Of a DNA stretch of 56,317 nucleotides, positions 17,465 through 24,474 are shown one piece after another (the stretch's first letter is position 1; every line of letters starts with the position of its first letter). Made by a program: the position numbers and the translations under genes. The stretch is taken from positions 1-56,317 of the forward strand of contig NZ_AFWE01000184.1 in NCBI RefSeq assembly GCF_000222585.1, in the 5' to 3' direction. The stretch is from Vibrio scophthalmi LMG 19158. GTDB lineage: Bacteria > Pseudomonadota > Gammaproteobacteria > Enterobacterales > Vibrionaceae. The notes under the pieces are model-generated. The model had not been told where the DNA came from, ran no database searches, and was given only the letters and a program-made list of their open reading frames with translations.

Positions 17465-17923
17465 ATGATCTACGCAATTCCTTGTCTTGATAATCTTGTT
17501 TCCAATCACTTCTCTCGTGCGCCACAAGTGGCGATCTTCAATCAAACCACCGGCACTTATCAGCTCATCACTCTTGAAGAAACGGCTTCGAATTGTGGTA
17601 AGAAAAAGCAGTGGATGGCATTAATGGCCGCACAAAACGTCAATGCGGTCGTCGTGCGTTCAATTGGTAGGAAAATGCTGAGTGCTTTGTTTGATCTTAA
17701 TCTTGAGGTTTTTGCTGCACCGCCAAAAGCAGATATTCGCCAGTTGGATTACGCAGTGCTAATGCCAGTGACTTGCTTGGATTATGGTAAGGAACCTAAG
17801 AAGACGACCAGTTGTTGTGGCAGTAAAAAATCATGCGGTAGTCAATCAGCCGCCAGTACTCCATCGCCAATTATGAGCTCATTGCAAAAAGGCTTTACCT
17901 TGATAAAAAGGATCGCCAAATGA
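17465..17923 (+). CDS. NifX/NifB-type dinitrogenase-cofactor-domain protein with Cys-rich tail
   Basis: Protein of 152 residues. Residues about 1-105 form the FeMo-cofactor-biosynthesis fold shared by NifX, NafY and the NifB tail (MIYAIPCLDNLVSNHFSRAPQ, later VNAVVVRSIGRKML). The tail is unusual: TSCCGSKKSCGS, then a helix ending KRIAK. No nitrogen-fixation genes are nearby, so a general iron-cofactor carrier role is more likely. The ATG at 17465 has AGGAG five bases upstream; the frame is open further back but without such a site. Overlaps the next gene by four bases (ATGA), so the two are co-translated. Confidence 0.82.
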   Translation: MIYAIPCLDNLVSNHFSRAPQVAIFNQTTGTYQLITLEETASNCGKKKQWMALMAAQNVNAVVVRSIGRKMLSALFDLNLEVFAAPPKADIRQLDYAVLMPVTCLDYGKEPKKTTSCCGSKKSCGSQSAASTPSPIMSSLQKGFTLIKRIAK

Positions 17924-18117
17924 CCTTTATCTTCGCTTTGATTGGTTTTGTCGTGGTGATTAGTCTGATGGCTATTGGTGTGCTGTTTTCTCGTAAACCC
18001 ATTGCAGGCAGTTGCGGTGGGTTAGCCAATATTGATATTGAGCGTGAATGCAATTGCGAAGAAGTGTGCGATGAACATCGTAAAACCTTGTACCAAATTA
18101 GTGAGCCCAATACTTAA
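17920..18117 (+). CDS. NqrM-family (DUF539) membrane protein with four cysteines
   Basis: Protein of 65 residues with one N-terminal membrane helix (about 3-23), then SCGG and CNCEEVC (Cys32, 44, 46, 50), the NqrM pattern. NqrM is needed to mature the Na+-translocating NADH:quinone oxidoreductase, probably by supplying iron to the cysteine-ligated site between NqrD and NqrE. Usually the gene follows apbE in the nqr operon. Here it is paired with a NifX-like gene with no respiratory genes in view, so it is either a relocated nqrM or a paralogue serving another complex such as Rnf. Its tail is about 10 residues longer than usual. Confidence 0.8.
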   Translation: MTFIFALIGFVVVISLMAIGVLFSRKPIAGSCGGLANIDIERECNCEEVCDEHRKTLYQISEPNT

Positions 18118-18127
18118 CACAGGTGAG

Positions 18128-18191
18128 CCACTTAGTTGCTTGGTTGCTTGGTTGCTTGGCTACTTAGTTGCTTAGTTGCTTAGCTGCTCAG
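18128..18191. repeat. 8-bp tandem repeat tract, eight degenerate units
   Basis: Units of TTGCTTGG or TTGCTTAG and variants: CCACTTAG, TTGCTTGG three times, CTACTTAG, TTGCTTAG twice, CTGCTCAG. It fills the convergent gap between the NqrM-like and DUF134 genes, and the last unit contains the DUF134 stop codon (18188-18190). Confidence 0.85.
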
Positions 18192-18499
18192 TCAGCCGAT
18201 CCTTTTTGCACAGGTGTATCTTGATCAGTTGCTAGCACCAAGGCATGACCGTTGACCAAACAATTTGCCACTTTGGCTCGGGCCCGCTTAACGATGTTGC
18301 CGAAGGTTTGGCGAGAGACCTGCATTTGCGCGGCGGCATCGAGTTGGCTCAGCCCTTCTTGATCGGCTAAACGTAACGCTTCAAGCTCTTCCGCTTGGAG
18401 TTCTATGTGTTGCAGCTCTGTCATCGGTACGCCATTAGGCTTAAAGCAAGAGTAAGGCGCGCGAGTACAGATTTTGCGTTGTATTTTAGGCCGAGCCAT
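18188..18499 (-). CDS. DUF134-family helix-turn-helix DNA-binding protein
   Basis: Regulator of 103 residues. It starts MARPKIQRKI, then the ELQAEELEALRLADQEGLSQLDAA segment and the helix-turn-helix AAQMQVSRQTFGNIVKRARAK, all standard for DUF134. The family also carries Cys near the N-terminus (CTRAPYSC) that may bind metal. I start at the ATG at 18499 because that gives the family N-terminus; 10 extra in-frame residues upstream are not conserved. It is head-to-head with the thioesterase gene, 33 bases apart, and convergent with the NifX/NqrM operon it probably controls. Confidence 0.85.
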   Translation of the reverse strand: MARPKIQRKICTRAPYSCFKPNGVPMTELQHIELQAEELEALRLADQEGLSQLDAAAQMQVSRQTFGNIVKRARAKVANCLVNGHALVLATDQDTPVQKGSAD

Positions 18500-18532
18500 G
18501 TCGATTTTCTCTCTCAAAAATAAGGGCAAATA

Positions 18533-18940
18533 ATGGTGTCATCTAAAGCCAAATCACACTGCCAATGCGCGGTGTGTTGCCAACCATTCTTTTCTGAACA
18601 ATGTATTGAGTTCATCCCCACAAACACCCATAGCGTTCAAGCCTCGATTGTAGCAACACAAAAGGTGCAGGGCTACGACGGCGTAATGCAAGGCGGTTTA
18701 GTCACGACGTTGCACGATAGTGCTATGCTGCATTGTCTATTCAATTTAGATATTACCGCTATGACGGTTAGCTTAGAGGTGCGCTTTCATCAGCCGATAC
18801 CTATTGGACAAACGCTCTGCGTGCAAGCACGATGGGTGAAGAGTAAATGTCGACTCCATTGGTTAAATAGTGAAATTTGGTGCAATGGCGTGTTGTGTTC
18901 ATCTGCAAGTAGTCGATTTATGTCGTTGTGTGATGGTTAG
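18533..18940 (+). CDS. PaaI-type hotdog thioesterase
   Basis: Acyl-CoA thioesterase-like protein of 135 residues. The hotdog core is GYDGVMQGGLVTTLHDSAML, with the Asp of the helix in the usual catalytic region, then TAMTVSLEVRFHQPIPIGQ. The N-terminus has three clustered Cys (CQCAVCC) not needed for the fold. This Cys-rich start and its tight divergence from the DUF134 regulator (33 bases) hint that it belongs to the same regulon. AAGGG lies upstream of the ATG. Substrate unknown. Confidence 0.82.
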   Translation: MVSSKAKSHCQCAVCCQPFFSEQCIEFIPTNTHSVQASIVATQKVQGYDGVMQGGLVTTLHDSAMLHCLFNLDITAMTVSLEVRFHQPIPIGQTLCVQARWVKSKCRLHWLNSEIWCNGVLCSSASSRFMSLCDG

Positions 18941-19044
18941 CGTCGAGTTGTGATTTTATCCTGAACGCTGGGCTTTAATCTTGCATTATTGGGCTGGTAC
19001 ACTCAGCGATATTTTCTTCACATCTTGACGAGTAAGGAGCTTCA

Positions 19045-19731
19045 ATGACCATGACAATCTATCCTATTGCCGGAGTATATCGCGGTAAAGTCGCACAATT
19101 TCATGGTATGCAAACCGCTATGAATAAATCTCAAGTGACGGATGAAATCCTCCTTACTCCGACGGGGTTAGAAGGAGATGAGTGCTTTGAGACCAAATTT
19201 CATGGTGGCGTTGAGCGCGCTTTGCATCAATATCCTGCGGAACATTATGACTACTGGGCGAATAAATACCGCAGTGACTCTCAATGGTGTGCGCCGGGGA
19301 TGGGAGAGAACATCAGCTCGATGGGTATGACTGAGTCGGATGTTTGCATTGGGGATCGTTACCAATGGGGTGAAGCAATTATTGAAGTTAGCCAGCCACG
19401 CTCACCTTGTATGAAGCTGAGTCAGCGCTGGGGTGTCGAAAACTTTTCTGTCGATATGCAAGATGTCAGCCGTTGCGGTTGGTTATATCGAGTGATACAA
19501 GCGGGTAAAGTGAGTCCAGATCAGCCTTTGATTTTGCTTGAGCGAGTGAAAAATCCACTCTCGATCCTTGCCGTTTGTGAGCGTTACTTTGGTGATCCGT
19601 TAAACCCACAGGGGCTAGAGGAGCTTATTGCCCAAGAGCGCTTGTCTAATAGCTGGCGTGCTAATGTCGAAAAACGGATTGCTACAGGCGAAGTGGAAAA
19701 CTGGAATTTTCGTTTGCTGGGCCACGCTTAA
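19045..19731 (+). CDS. yiiM: MOSC-domain protein YiiM
   Basis: Molybdenum-cofactor enzyme of 228 residues. In E. coli YiiM helps detoxify N-hydroxylated base analogues such as 6-hydroxylaminopurine. The MOSC domain is clear: GLEGDECFETKFHGGVERALHQYP, then GENIS and the Mo-ligating Cys in QPRSPCMKLSQRWG. The C-terminal helical domain matches YiiM in length. AAGGAG lies five bases before the ATG at 19045. Followed after 100 bases by a MerR-type gene on the same strand, possibly an operon. Confidence 0.9.
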   Translation: MTMTIYPIAGVYRGKVAQFHGMQTAMNKSQVTDEILLTPTGLEGDECFETKFHGGVERALHQYPAEHYDYWANKYRSDSQWCAPGMGENISSMGMTESDVCIGDRYQWGEAIIEVSQPRSPCMKLSQRWGVENFSVDMQDVSRCGWLYRVIQAGKVSPDQPLILLERVKNPLSILAVCERYFGDPLNPQGLEELIAQERLSNSWRANVEKRIATGEVENWNFRLLGHA

Positions 19732-19831
19732 TTGTTGTTGACGTGGCTTAATAAAAAGAGTCAATCAAGCTATTGACCCGTCTATGAGTCAAGGGTTGAA
19801 GATAATGCCTGAACCACAAAGAGGCGAAAAA

Positions 19832-20341
19832 ATGTTAACGGTAACCCAACTAGCAAGAGAGTGCGGAACTTCCCGCACTACGATTCTGTATTACGAGAAA
19901 GAGCAGCTACTCCTGCCTGCCTATCGTGCAGAGAACGGCTATCGCTGGTATGGGGAGAATGAGGTAGAGCGACTTAAAACGATCGCTTCTTATCGTTCTT
20001 ACGGTTTGCCTTTAAGCAGTATTCGCACTTTGTTGGATCGACAGGGGCAATCTCAAGCACAAATATTGAAAGATCATTTCGAAGAACTAGAGCGAGAGAT
20101 CCAAACACTACGCGCACAACAAAAAGCGATCGTAGTGTTACTTCAAGAACCAAAACTCATTGAGGATAAAAGCGTGACGAAACAACGTTGGGTTGAAATT
20201 ATGCAAGCGGCCGGTTTTACACAAGCAGACATGGTGAAATGGCACCAAACGTTTGAAGCAATGGAGCCACAAGAACATCAGAAATTCTTGGAATCACTCG
20301 GTATTGATGCTCAAGAAATTGAGCAGATTCGTAAAATCTAA
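19832..20341 (+). CDS. MerR-family transcriptional regulator
   Basis: Regulator of 169 residues. The MerR winged helix (LTVTQLARECGTSRTTILYY, then GYRWYGENEVERLKTI) is followed by a long coiled-coil helix and a C-terminal segment AAGFTQADMVKWHQTFEAM, found in a family of uncharacterised MerR proteins. I start at the ATG at 19832, with GAGG six to nine bases before it and the MerR domain directly at the N-terminus; in-frame ATGs at 19784 and 19805 would add an odd 16-residue lead. No metal-binding Cys set is seen. A strong terminator follows. Confidence 0.85.
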   Translation: MLTVTQLARECGTSRTTILYYEKEQLLLPAYRAENGYRWYGENEVERLKTIASYRSYGLPLSSIRTLLDRQGQSQAQILKDHFEELEREIQTLRAQQKAIVVLLQEPKLIEDKSVTKQRWVEIMQAAGFTQADMVKWHQTFEAMEPQEHQKFLESLGIDAQEIEQIRKI

Positions 20342-20358
20342 TTTGATCTGAAGCGAAT

Positions 20359-20396
20359 AAAAAAGCACCGTTCGTATAATCGTTCGGTGCTTTTTT
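20359..20396. terminator. bidirectional rho-independent terminator
   Basis: AAAAAAGCACCG (20359-20370) pairs with CGGTGCTTTTTT (20385-20396). It serves the MerR gene on plus and the MarR gene on minus. Confidence 0.88.
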
Positions 20397-20451
20397 ATTG
20401 TCGTTTAACTAGGGATTACTGAGTCGTGCCCCAATTGACTACGCGGTTATT

Positions 20452-21033
20452 TCAGTCTTTCTTATCTGTGAATTCTTCATCATGCTCTTTACAGATCAAC
20501 TCCCCGAATTCACGAGCGAGCGTCATCTGCGTTAGTTGACAGAAAAACTCTGTTTCCGAACGAACTTCGTGGTGGCGACAGGTTTTACATACGCCAAAAC
20601 TGGCTTTGTCGTTACCTTGCTGCATGTCGCTGAGTAATTGCTTGAGTACCATTATGACGTGAGGAGAGTCGTTTTCTACTTTTTCTAACAATGGAATAAA
20701 GCGAGCGGGTGGGCAGATCTGATGGATCAGCGTTTCTCCTTGCTCAGTAAGCTTTAGGTGTGAGATACGCTTGTCATTGAGATCTTTATTCTTGCTTAGT
20801 AAACCCTTGCTCTCCAACAGCGTGATTGATTGTGAAGCGGTGCCTTTGGTAATGCCGAGAAACTCAGTAAGCGCGGCTGGCGTATCACTAAAGAGGTTAC
20901 AACGTTGCAGGTAATACAACATTTCGATATGGACAGGGTGCAAGCCGTGTTCGTTGCCCATTTGGCGCGCTTCATTGCGCAGCAGGTTGCCAATTCTCTC
21001 TAGTAATTCATAGGCTTCATGGTTGCTTGCCAT
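20452..21033 (-). CDS. MarR-family regulator with C-terminal four-Cys motif
   Basis: Regulator of 193 residues. The winged helix spans about 30-105 (LTEFLGITKGTASQSITLLESKGLL, wing LNDKRISHLKLTEQG). The C-terminal extension is unusual for MarR and carries CKTC, then one Cys about 17 residues later and another about 16 after that (ICKEHDEEF), a likely zinc or iron-sulfur site. GGAGA precedes the ATG. It is divergent from the periplasmic protein gene at 21193; two matching inverted repeats between them are probable operators. Expected to sense metal or redox state and repress its neighbour and itself; that is inference. Confidence 0.87.
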   Translation of the reverse strand: MASNHEAYELLERIGNLLRNEARQMGNEHGLHPVHIEMLYYLQRCNLFSDTPAALTEFLGITKGTASQSITLLESKGLLSKNKDLNDKRISHLKLTEQGETLIHQICPPARFIPLLEKVENDSPHVIMVLKQLLSDMQQGNDKASFGVCKTCRHHEVRSETEFFCQLTQMTLAREFGELICKEHDEEFTDKKD

Positions 21034-21079
21034 GCTTTCTCCAATTCGATTTGAAAATATGATCTCTAAAGGCTTAATT

Positions 21080-21096
21080 AGTTTTTAGTCGAAACT
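21080..21096. promoter_or_regulatory. candidate MarR operator 1
   Basis: AGTTT (21080-21084), seven bases, AAACT (21092-21096); outer T and A extend the symmetry to 21079-21097. Same layout as operator 2. Confidence 0.6.
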
Positions 21097-21133
21097 ATGT
21101 TGAAAAGTATAACTGATGTGCTAACTTAATAAA

Positions 21134-21150
21134 AGTTTCGAGGCAAAACT
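21134..21150. promoter_or_regulatory. candidate MarR operator 2
   Basis: AGTTT (21134-21138), seven bases, AAACT (21146-21150), 54 bases after operator 1 in the same gap. It lies 43 bases before the ATG of the periplasmic protein gene, where binding would block its promoter. Confidence 0.6.
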
Positions 21151-21192
21151 AAAAATGCATGGCAGGATAGTTTTAATACAAGGAGAAAAATT

Positions 21193-21957
21193 ATGAACAA
21201 ATCTGGACTTGCCCTCAATCGTGTCGCTCTGAGCGTGACAACGGCCCTTTGCGTTGCTCTGAGTTCTAGCACTGCATTTGCTCACCTTGATGAGCATATC
21301 ATTGCCGATAGCAATCAAGATGTTGTTGCCAGCTTTGATGTGGTTCACGCCAAAGTGGTAAAAAAAGCCGATCATTTAATTTTCCAAACCGAAGTGCGTG
21401 ATGCTATCGGCGAAGTAAAACCGCAAGCGGTGGGGCAGTTAGCAGGAGCGAATGTATTTAGTTATGTTTGGCCAACTACGCTCAATTCTGCTGATATTGG
21501 TTTTGAACAAGATAAAGGTATTGTTGCCCTCGCAGTGACTGCTCACCCTGATTTTGATGACACGCCGAAATACGATGAAAATGGTGATGGTGACTTGGCC
21601 AATGATGGCGCATTGTGGCACTCACATTGGGTGGTGTTAACCGAAGATGCTCAGTGTCCAGAAGGGTTGACGGTGCGTGATATTCCAGCGGGCGAGACAC
21701 CTAAAGTTCCTGCGACTTGGCCAGAGCTACCGATTTACATTGATAGCCCGGATTATGCGCCTAAATTTACCGACAAAGAGTTACGAGTGAAAGTACCTAA
21801 AGCCGATATTGGCTTGAATGATGCGTTCAACTTTGATTCCGTTACCGCAGTACTAAAGGTCAATGACAGTATTCATGCGCCGCTGCTGTGTGTGACTGGT
21901 GTGTATGATATTGCTTCTGGTGATTTGTCATTGCCGGGAGAAGTCAGCCGCAAGTAA
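21193..21957 (+). CDS. secreted periplasmic protein of unknown function
   Basis: Exported protein of 254 residues with a Sec signal peptide cleaved after about residue 30 (STAFA-HLDEH). The mature part starts His-rich and contains YDENGDGDLANDGALWHSHW, a DxDxDG-like loop that could bind Ca2+, next to His-containing WHSHW. Two Cys (about 155 and 237) may form a disulfide. AGGAG precedes the ATG. It is divergent from the Cys-rich MarR regulator, with two operator candidates between. I do not recognise a named family; metal handling is a guess from the regulator and the His/Asp-rich loop. Confidence 0.75.
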   Translation: MNKSGLALNRVALSVTTALCVALSSSTAFAHLDEHIIADSNQDVVASFDVVHAKVVKKADHLIFQTEVRDAIGEVKPQAVGQLAGANVFSYVWPTTLNSADIGFEQDKGIVALAVTAHPDFDDTPKYDENGDGDLANDGALWHSHWVVLTEDAQCPEGLTVRDIPAGETPKVPATWPELPIYIDSPDYAPKFTDKELRVKVPKADIGLNDAFNFDSVTAVLKVNDSIHAPLLCVTGVYDIASGDLSLPGEVSRK

Positions 21958-22154
21958 CCTCGGCTTAATCGCGTTCGGTTGTGGCGTCTACTGATGAAAT
22001 GAAAGCGGGATAAGTTGTTACACTGAGGTGCTAACACACTAAGGTAGTTGGCTCAGCGTAACCTCTCGCCACGTTTCCACGGCTCACGGGCACTTTGAGT
22101 CATCTTTGTAAGGTCGTGGGTTGCTTGATGGTGCGATGCTTACAGAAAAAAGAA

Positions 22155-22189
22155 GCCTCTCAGCAGAAAGGGGGAGTCTGCAAAGAGGC
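22155..22189 (-). terminator. two-tier terminator hairpin on the minus strand
   Basis: GCCTCT/AGAGGC outer stem and GCAGA/TCTGC inner stem, followed on the minus strand by TTCTTTTTTCTG. It lies 12 bases past the stop of the decayed mutase fragment, which is presumably the gene it once served; it can now end the LysR transcript. Confidence 0.75.
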
Positions 22190-22201
22190 GATAGTACAAC
22201 T

Positions 22202-22372
22202 TTAGTTTAGCAAGGATTTTGAGTTCGTCAGGATTGTTTGATGTAAAGTTGCAAATATTGGCGTTATCGGTGTGCCGTTTTCTGGCAAAGCGGCATTGAA
22301 AAAGGCGCAGACACTCGCGCCAACATCAGACAGTGTGGTGCGGGTGCCAAGGCCAATTGTGGTTTTATGCAG
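22202..22372 (-). pseudogene. remnant: C-terminal fragment of a phosphopentomutase-like gene
   Basis: The minus strand from 22372 to the TAA at 22202-22204 encodes about 56 residues beginning LHKTTIGLGTRTTLSDVG, then ASVCAFFNAALPENGTPI. This fits the last segment of DeoB-type mutases (LG-R-T--D-G----F). No upstream part of such a gene exists: the frame runs back into the end of the LysR gene (stop at 22389). A terminator follows the stop directly, as for a real gene end. Family call rests on a short stretch, so it is moderate; that it is a gene fragment is more secure. Confidence 0.5.
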
Positions 22373-22388
22373 ACTTATCTTGCGAGTA

Positions 22389-23276
22389 CTAACCTAACTT
22401 TTCTTGTAAAAAGGCTTTCAGCGCCAGCAATGCTGGAGTTAATTGGCGCTTATCAGTTACGACCATGTTGAGTGGGATATGATCGCCTTGCCAATCTTCA
22501 AATAATGGGATGAGTTTACCGCTATCAATATCGGGTTGCGTGTCGAGACGCGTTTTATAGCCAATGCCTTTCCCTGCCAACATCCAGCGTCTTACCACAT
22601 CGCCATCGTTGGCAAAGCGATTACCGGTGGCGATCACTTCGCATTTTTCCCCTTGTTTACTAAAGCGCCATTTGGTGTGGTATTTGACGAGCGTGATAAA
22701 GTTGATGCAGTTGTGATTTACCAGCTCTGATGGGTGCGTTGGTTTGCCATATTTGGCGATATAGTCAGGCGAAGCACAAGCGATGCGATCATTATTGGGG
22801 CTGATCGGTAGTGCCACCATACTGGAGTCAGGTGGTGTGCCATAGCGAAAAGAGGCATCGAGTGGTCGGGTGTAAAGATCGACCACGGTGTCACACAGTT
22901 CTGTAGACAGGATCAGTTTTGGGTGCAAATCGAGAAACTCATCCAGTAGCGGTAACAGAACGTTGCGCCCCAAATCGGAAGGCATGGCTAGGCGCAAATG
23001 GCCAGTGATTTGGTTGGGGTCGTGTTTGACTGACTCCACACCAGACTCAATCGCATCAACCGCTTGCTGGCATTTTTCCAACATCAGTTGCCCTTCAGAT
23101 GTTAGGCGAATACTGCGTGTGGAGCGGATAAACAGTACGCAGCTAAATTGGCTTTCTAAACGTTTAATCGTCGCGCTTACGGCGGCGGGCGTGAGATTCA
23201 TGATATTGGCCGCTTGGGTGATACTGCCTTGTTTTGCGGTTTCGATAAAAACAGAAAAATCCTGCAGTACTTTCAT
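22389..23276 (-). CDS. LysR-family transcriptional regulator
   Basis: Regulator of 295 residues. The N-terminal winged helix is FIETAKQGSITQAANIMNLTPAAVSATIKRLE; the periplasmic-binding-like effector domain spans about 90-290 (GHLRLAMPSDLGR). The start at 23276 (MKVLQDFSVF) has AAAGGCG upstream and is the standard LysR N-terminus; a longer frame upstream overlaps the preceding gene and is not conserved. It follows the SGNH-hydrolase gene by 34 bases on the same strand. It lies between fragments of two decayed genes, so the pair may be a replacement of an older operon. Confidence 0.9.
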   Translation of the reverse strand: MKVLQDFSVFIETAKQGSITQAANIMNLTPAAVSATIKRLESQFSCVLFIRSTRSIRLTSEGQLMLEKCQQAVDAIESGVESVKHDPNQITGHLRLAMPSDLGRNVLLPLLDEFLDLHPKLILSTELCDTVVDLYTRPLDASFRYGTPPDSSMVALPISPNNDRIACASPDYIAKYGKPTHPSELVNHNCINFITLVKYHTKWRFSKQGEKCEVIATGNRFANDGDVVRRWMLAGKGIGYKTRLDTQPDIDSGKLIPLFEDWQGDHIPLNMVVTDKRQLTPALLALKAFLQEKLG

Positions 23277-23310
23277 AATACGCCTTTGCCAAATGGTCAG
23301 TGAATATAGA

Positions 23311-23946
23311 TTAAGCGATGATGGTGCGAATGCGCTGATAAAGTGCGTCAGCGAACAGTGGCAACTGATCCGCAGGCCAGTGAACCCCCTCGCTTGCACA
23401 AGCTTTCACAATACTACCAGCATTGAAGTAATAGCAACCCAGCTCTTCCGCTTTCGTGCGGTAATGGTCGTCAAATTGATGTGACTTTTCTTTTGCACCC
23501 GTAAAGCCGTGAGCGGCGAATCCGATCTCATCAATGGGTGTCGGGCAGACGAGCAATATTGCCCGCGCTTTGGTAGGGTTGTGATTAGCAAAATATTGCG
23601 CGTATTTGACCAGTTCCCCTGCACCAGAAGCGATGTCATGGGCTGTTAGGCCAAATTGGCTCTGCAAATCATTAGTGCCGAGCATGATCACCACCACGTC
23701 AGGTTGATGTTTCTCTAAGCATGGCAAAAAGTAACCTAAACCTGAATGCGGGTTATGCAGTGATTCGTGAAAGCCGGTCGTTCTACCCGGTAGCCCTTCA
23801 TTTATCACGCGCCAATCGTCAGGTAACTGATTCTCGAGCTGCGTTGTCCAACGCACTTCATGTTCATAGCGCCCTCCGTGTAATGGAATATAACCCCACG
23901 TATTGGAGTCACCAAAACAGAGCACAGACTTCTGACCTGATTTCAT
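23311..23946 (-). CDS. SGNH/GDSL-family hydrolase
   Basis: Esterase-like enzyme of 211 residues without a signal peptide, so cytoplasmic. Block I is VLCFGDSNTWG (nucleophile Ser), block II NEGLPGRT with the Gly, block III GTND with the oxyanion Asn, and block V GVHWPADQ with Asp/His placed differently from textbook order but with His present. The family covers arylesterases and acyl-sugar deacetylases; substrate not inferable. Probably co-transcribed with the LysR gene. Confidence 0.87.
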   Translation of the reverse strand: MKSGQKSVLCFGDSNTWGYIPLHGGRYEHEVRWTTQLENQLPDDWRVINEGLPGRTTGFHESLHNPHSGLGYFLPCLEKHQPDVVVIMLGTNDLQSQFGLTAHDIASGAGELVKYAQYFANHNPTKARAILLVCPTPIDEIGFAAHGFTGAKEKSHQFDDHYRTKAEELGCYYFNAGSIVKACASEGVHWPADQLPLFADALYQRIRTIIA

Positions 23947-23999
23947 TACTTAACCTAGCGATTGAATGAATACAGTCTGATTGTATTACAAGACTCTGG

Positions 24000-24286
24000 T
24001 TATGAGCGATGACGTTTTGCGGTTAACATAAATTTGTAATCACTTGATTTGAAATAGTTTCGACTGTATTCAAAAATTGTATCGTCGATTAAGTGGCTAC
24101 GAGTACGCTTTTCGATGATCAGTTAAATCCGGAAATATCTCAGTTGGCAGCCAAGTTTCTTCCACCGTGAACGGGTTGTCATTCACATAGCGCACACGTT
24201 TAACATAGAAGATACAGATTGCCTTCGGTGATGTCTAAATGCTCTGTTATGGCCAGTGATGCACTTTGGTGCTCAAATGCCAACAT
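24000..24286 (-). pseudogene. remnant: GntR/HutC-family regulator, UTRA domain fragments
   Basis: On the minus strand, pieces of one UTRA effector domain are in order but broken. First comes MLAFEHQSASLAITEHLDIT (24286 down to about 24225). After a frameshift near 24215-24222 there follow FYVKRVRYVNDNPFTVEE and TWLPTEIFPDLT. After a stop and a missing stretch of perhaps 50-60 codons, the family tail EYSRNYFKSSDYKFMLTAKR ends at the TAA at 24000-24002. The DNA-binding N-terminus is absent. Three independent lesions make this a clear pseudogene. Confidence 0.8.
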
Positions 24287-24474
24287 TCAGGCTGACTTAA
24301 GTTAGCGTTTGCCTGCCTTTATTTATTTTGCTTCCGAATCTCATTCTTAAAATGATAAATCCTACGGAATGAATTTTAAGTTATTGAAAATTAATGTACT
24401 TAAACTTGGTTTGATACTTGCTCATAGTAGAAGGTTGGTGGATTAACGATAACAAAATGAGACTAGGTGATTGC

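Noticed and set aside
17465-17923. NifX-like protein as evidence of nitrogen fixation
   Set aside because: No nifHDK, nifEN or nifB in the window, and the fold is widespread in non-fixing bacteria.
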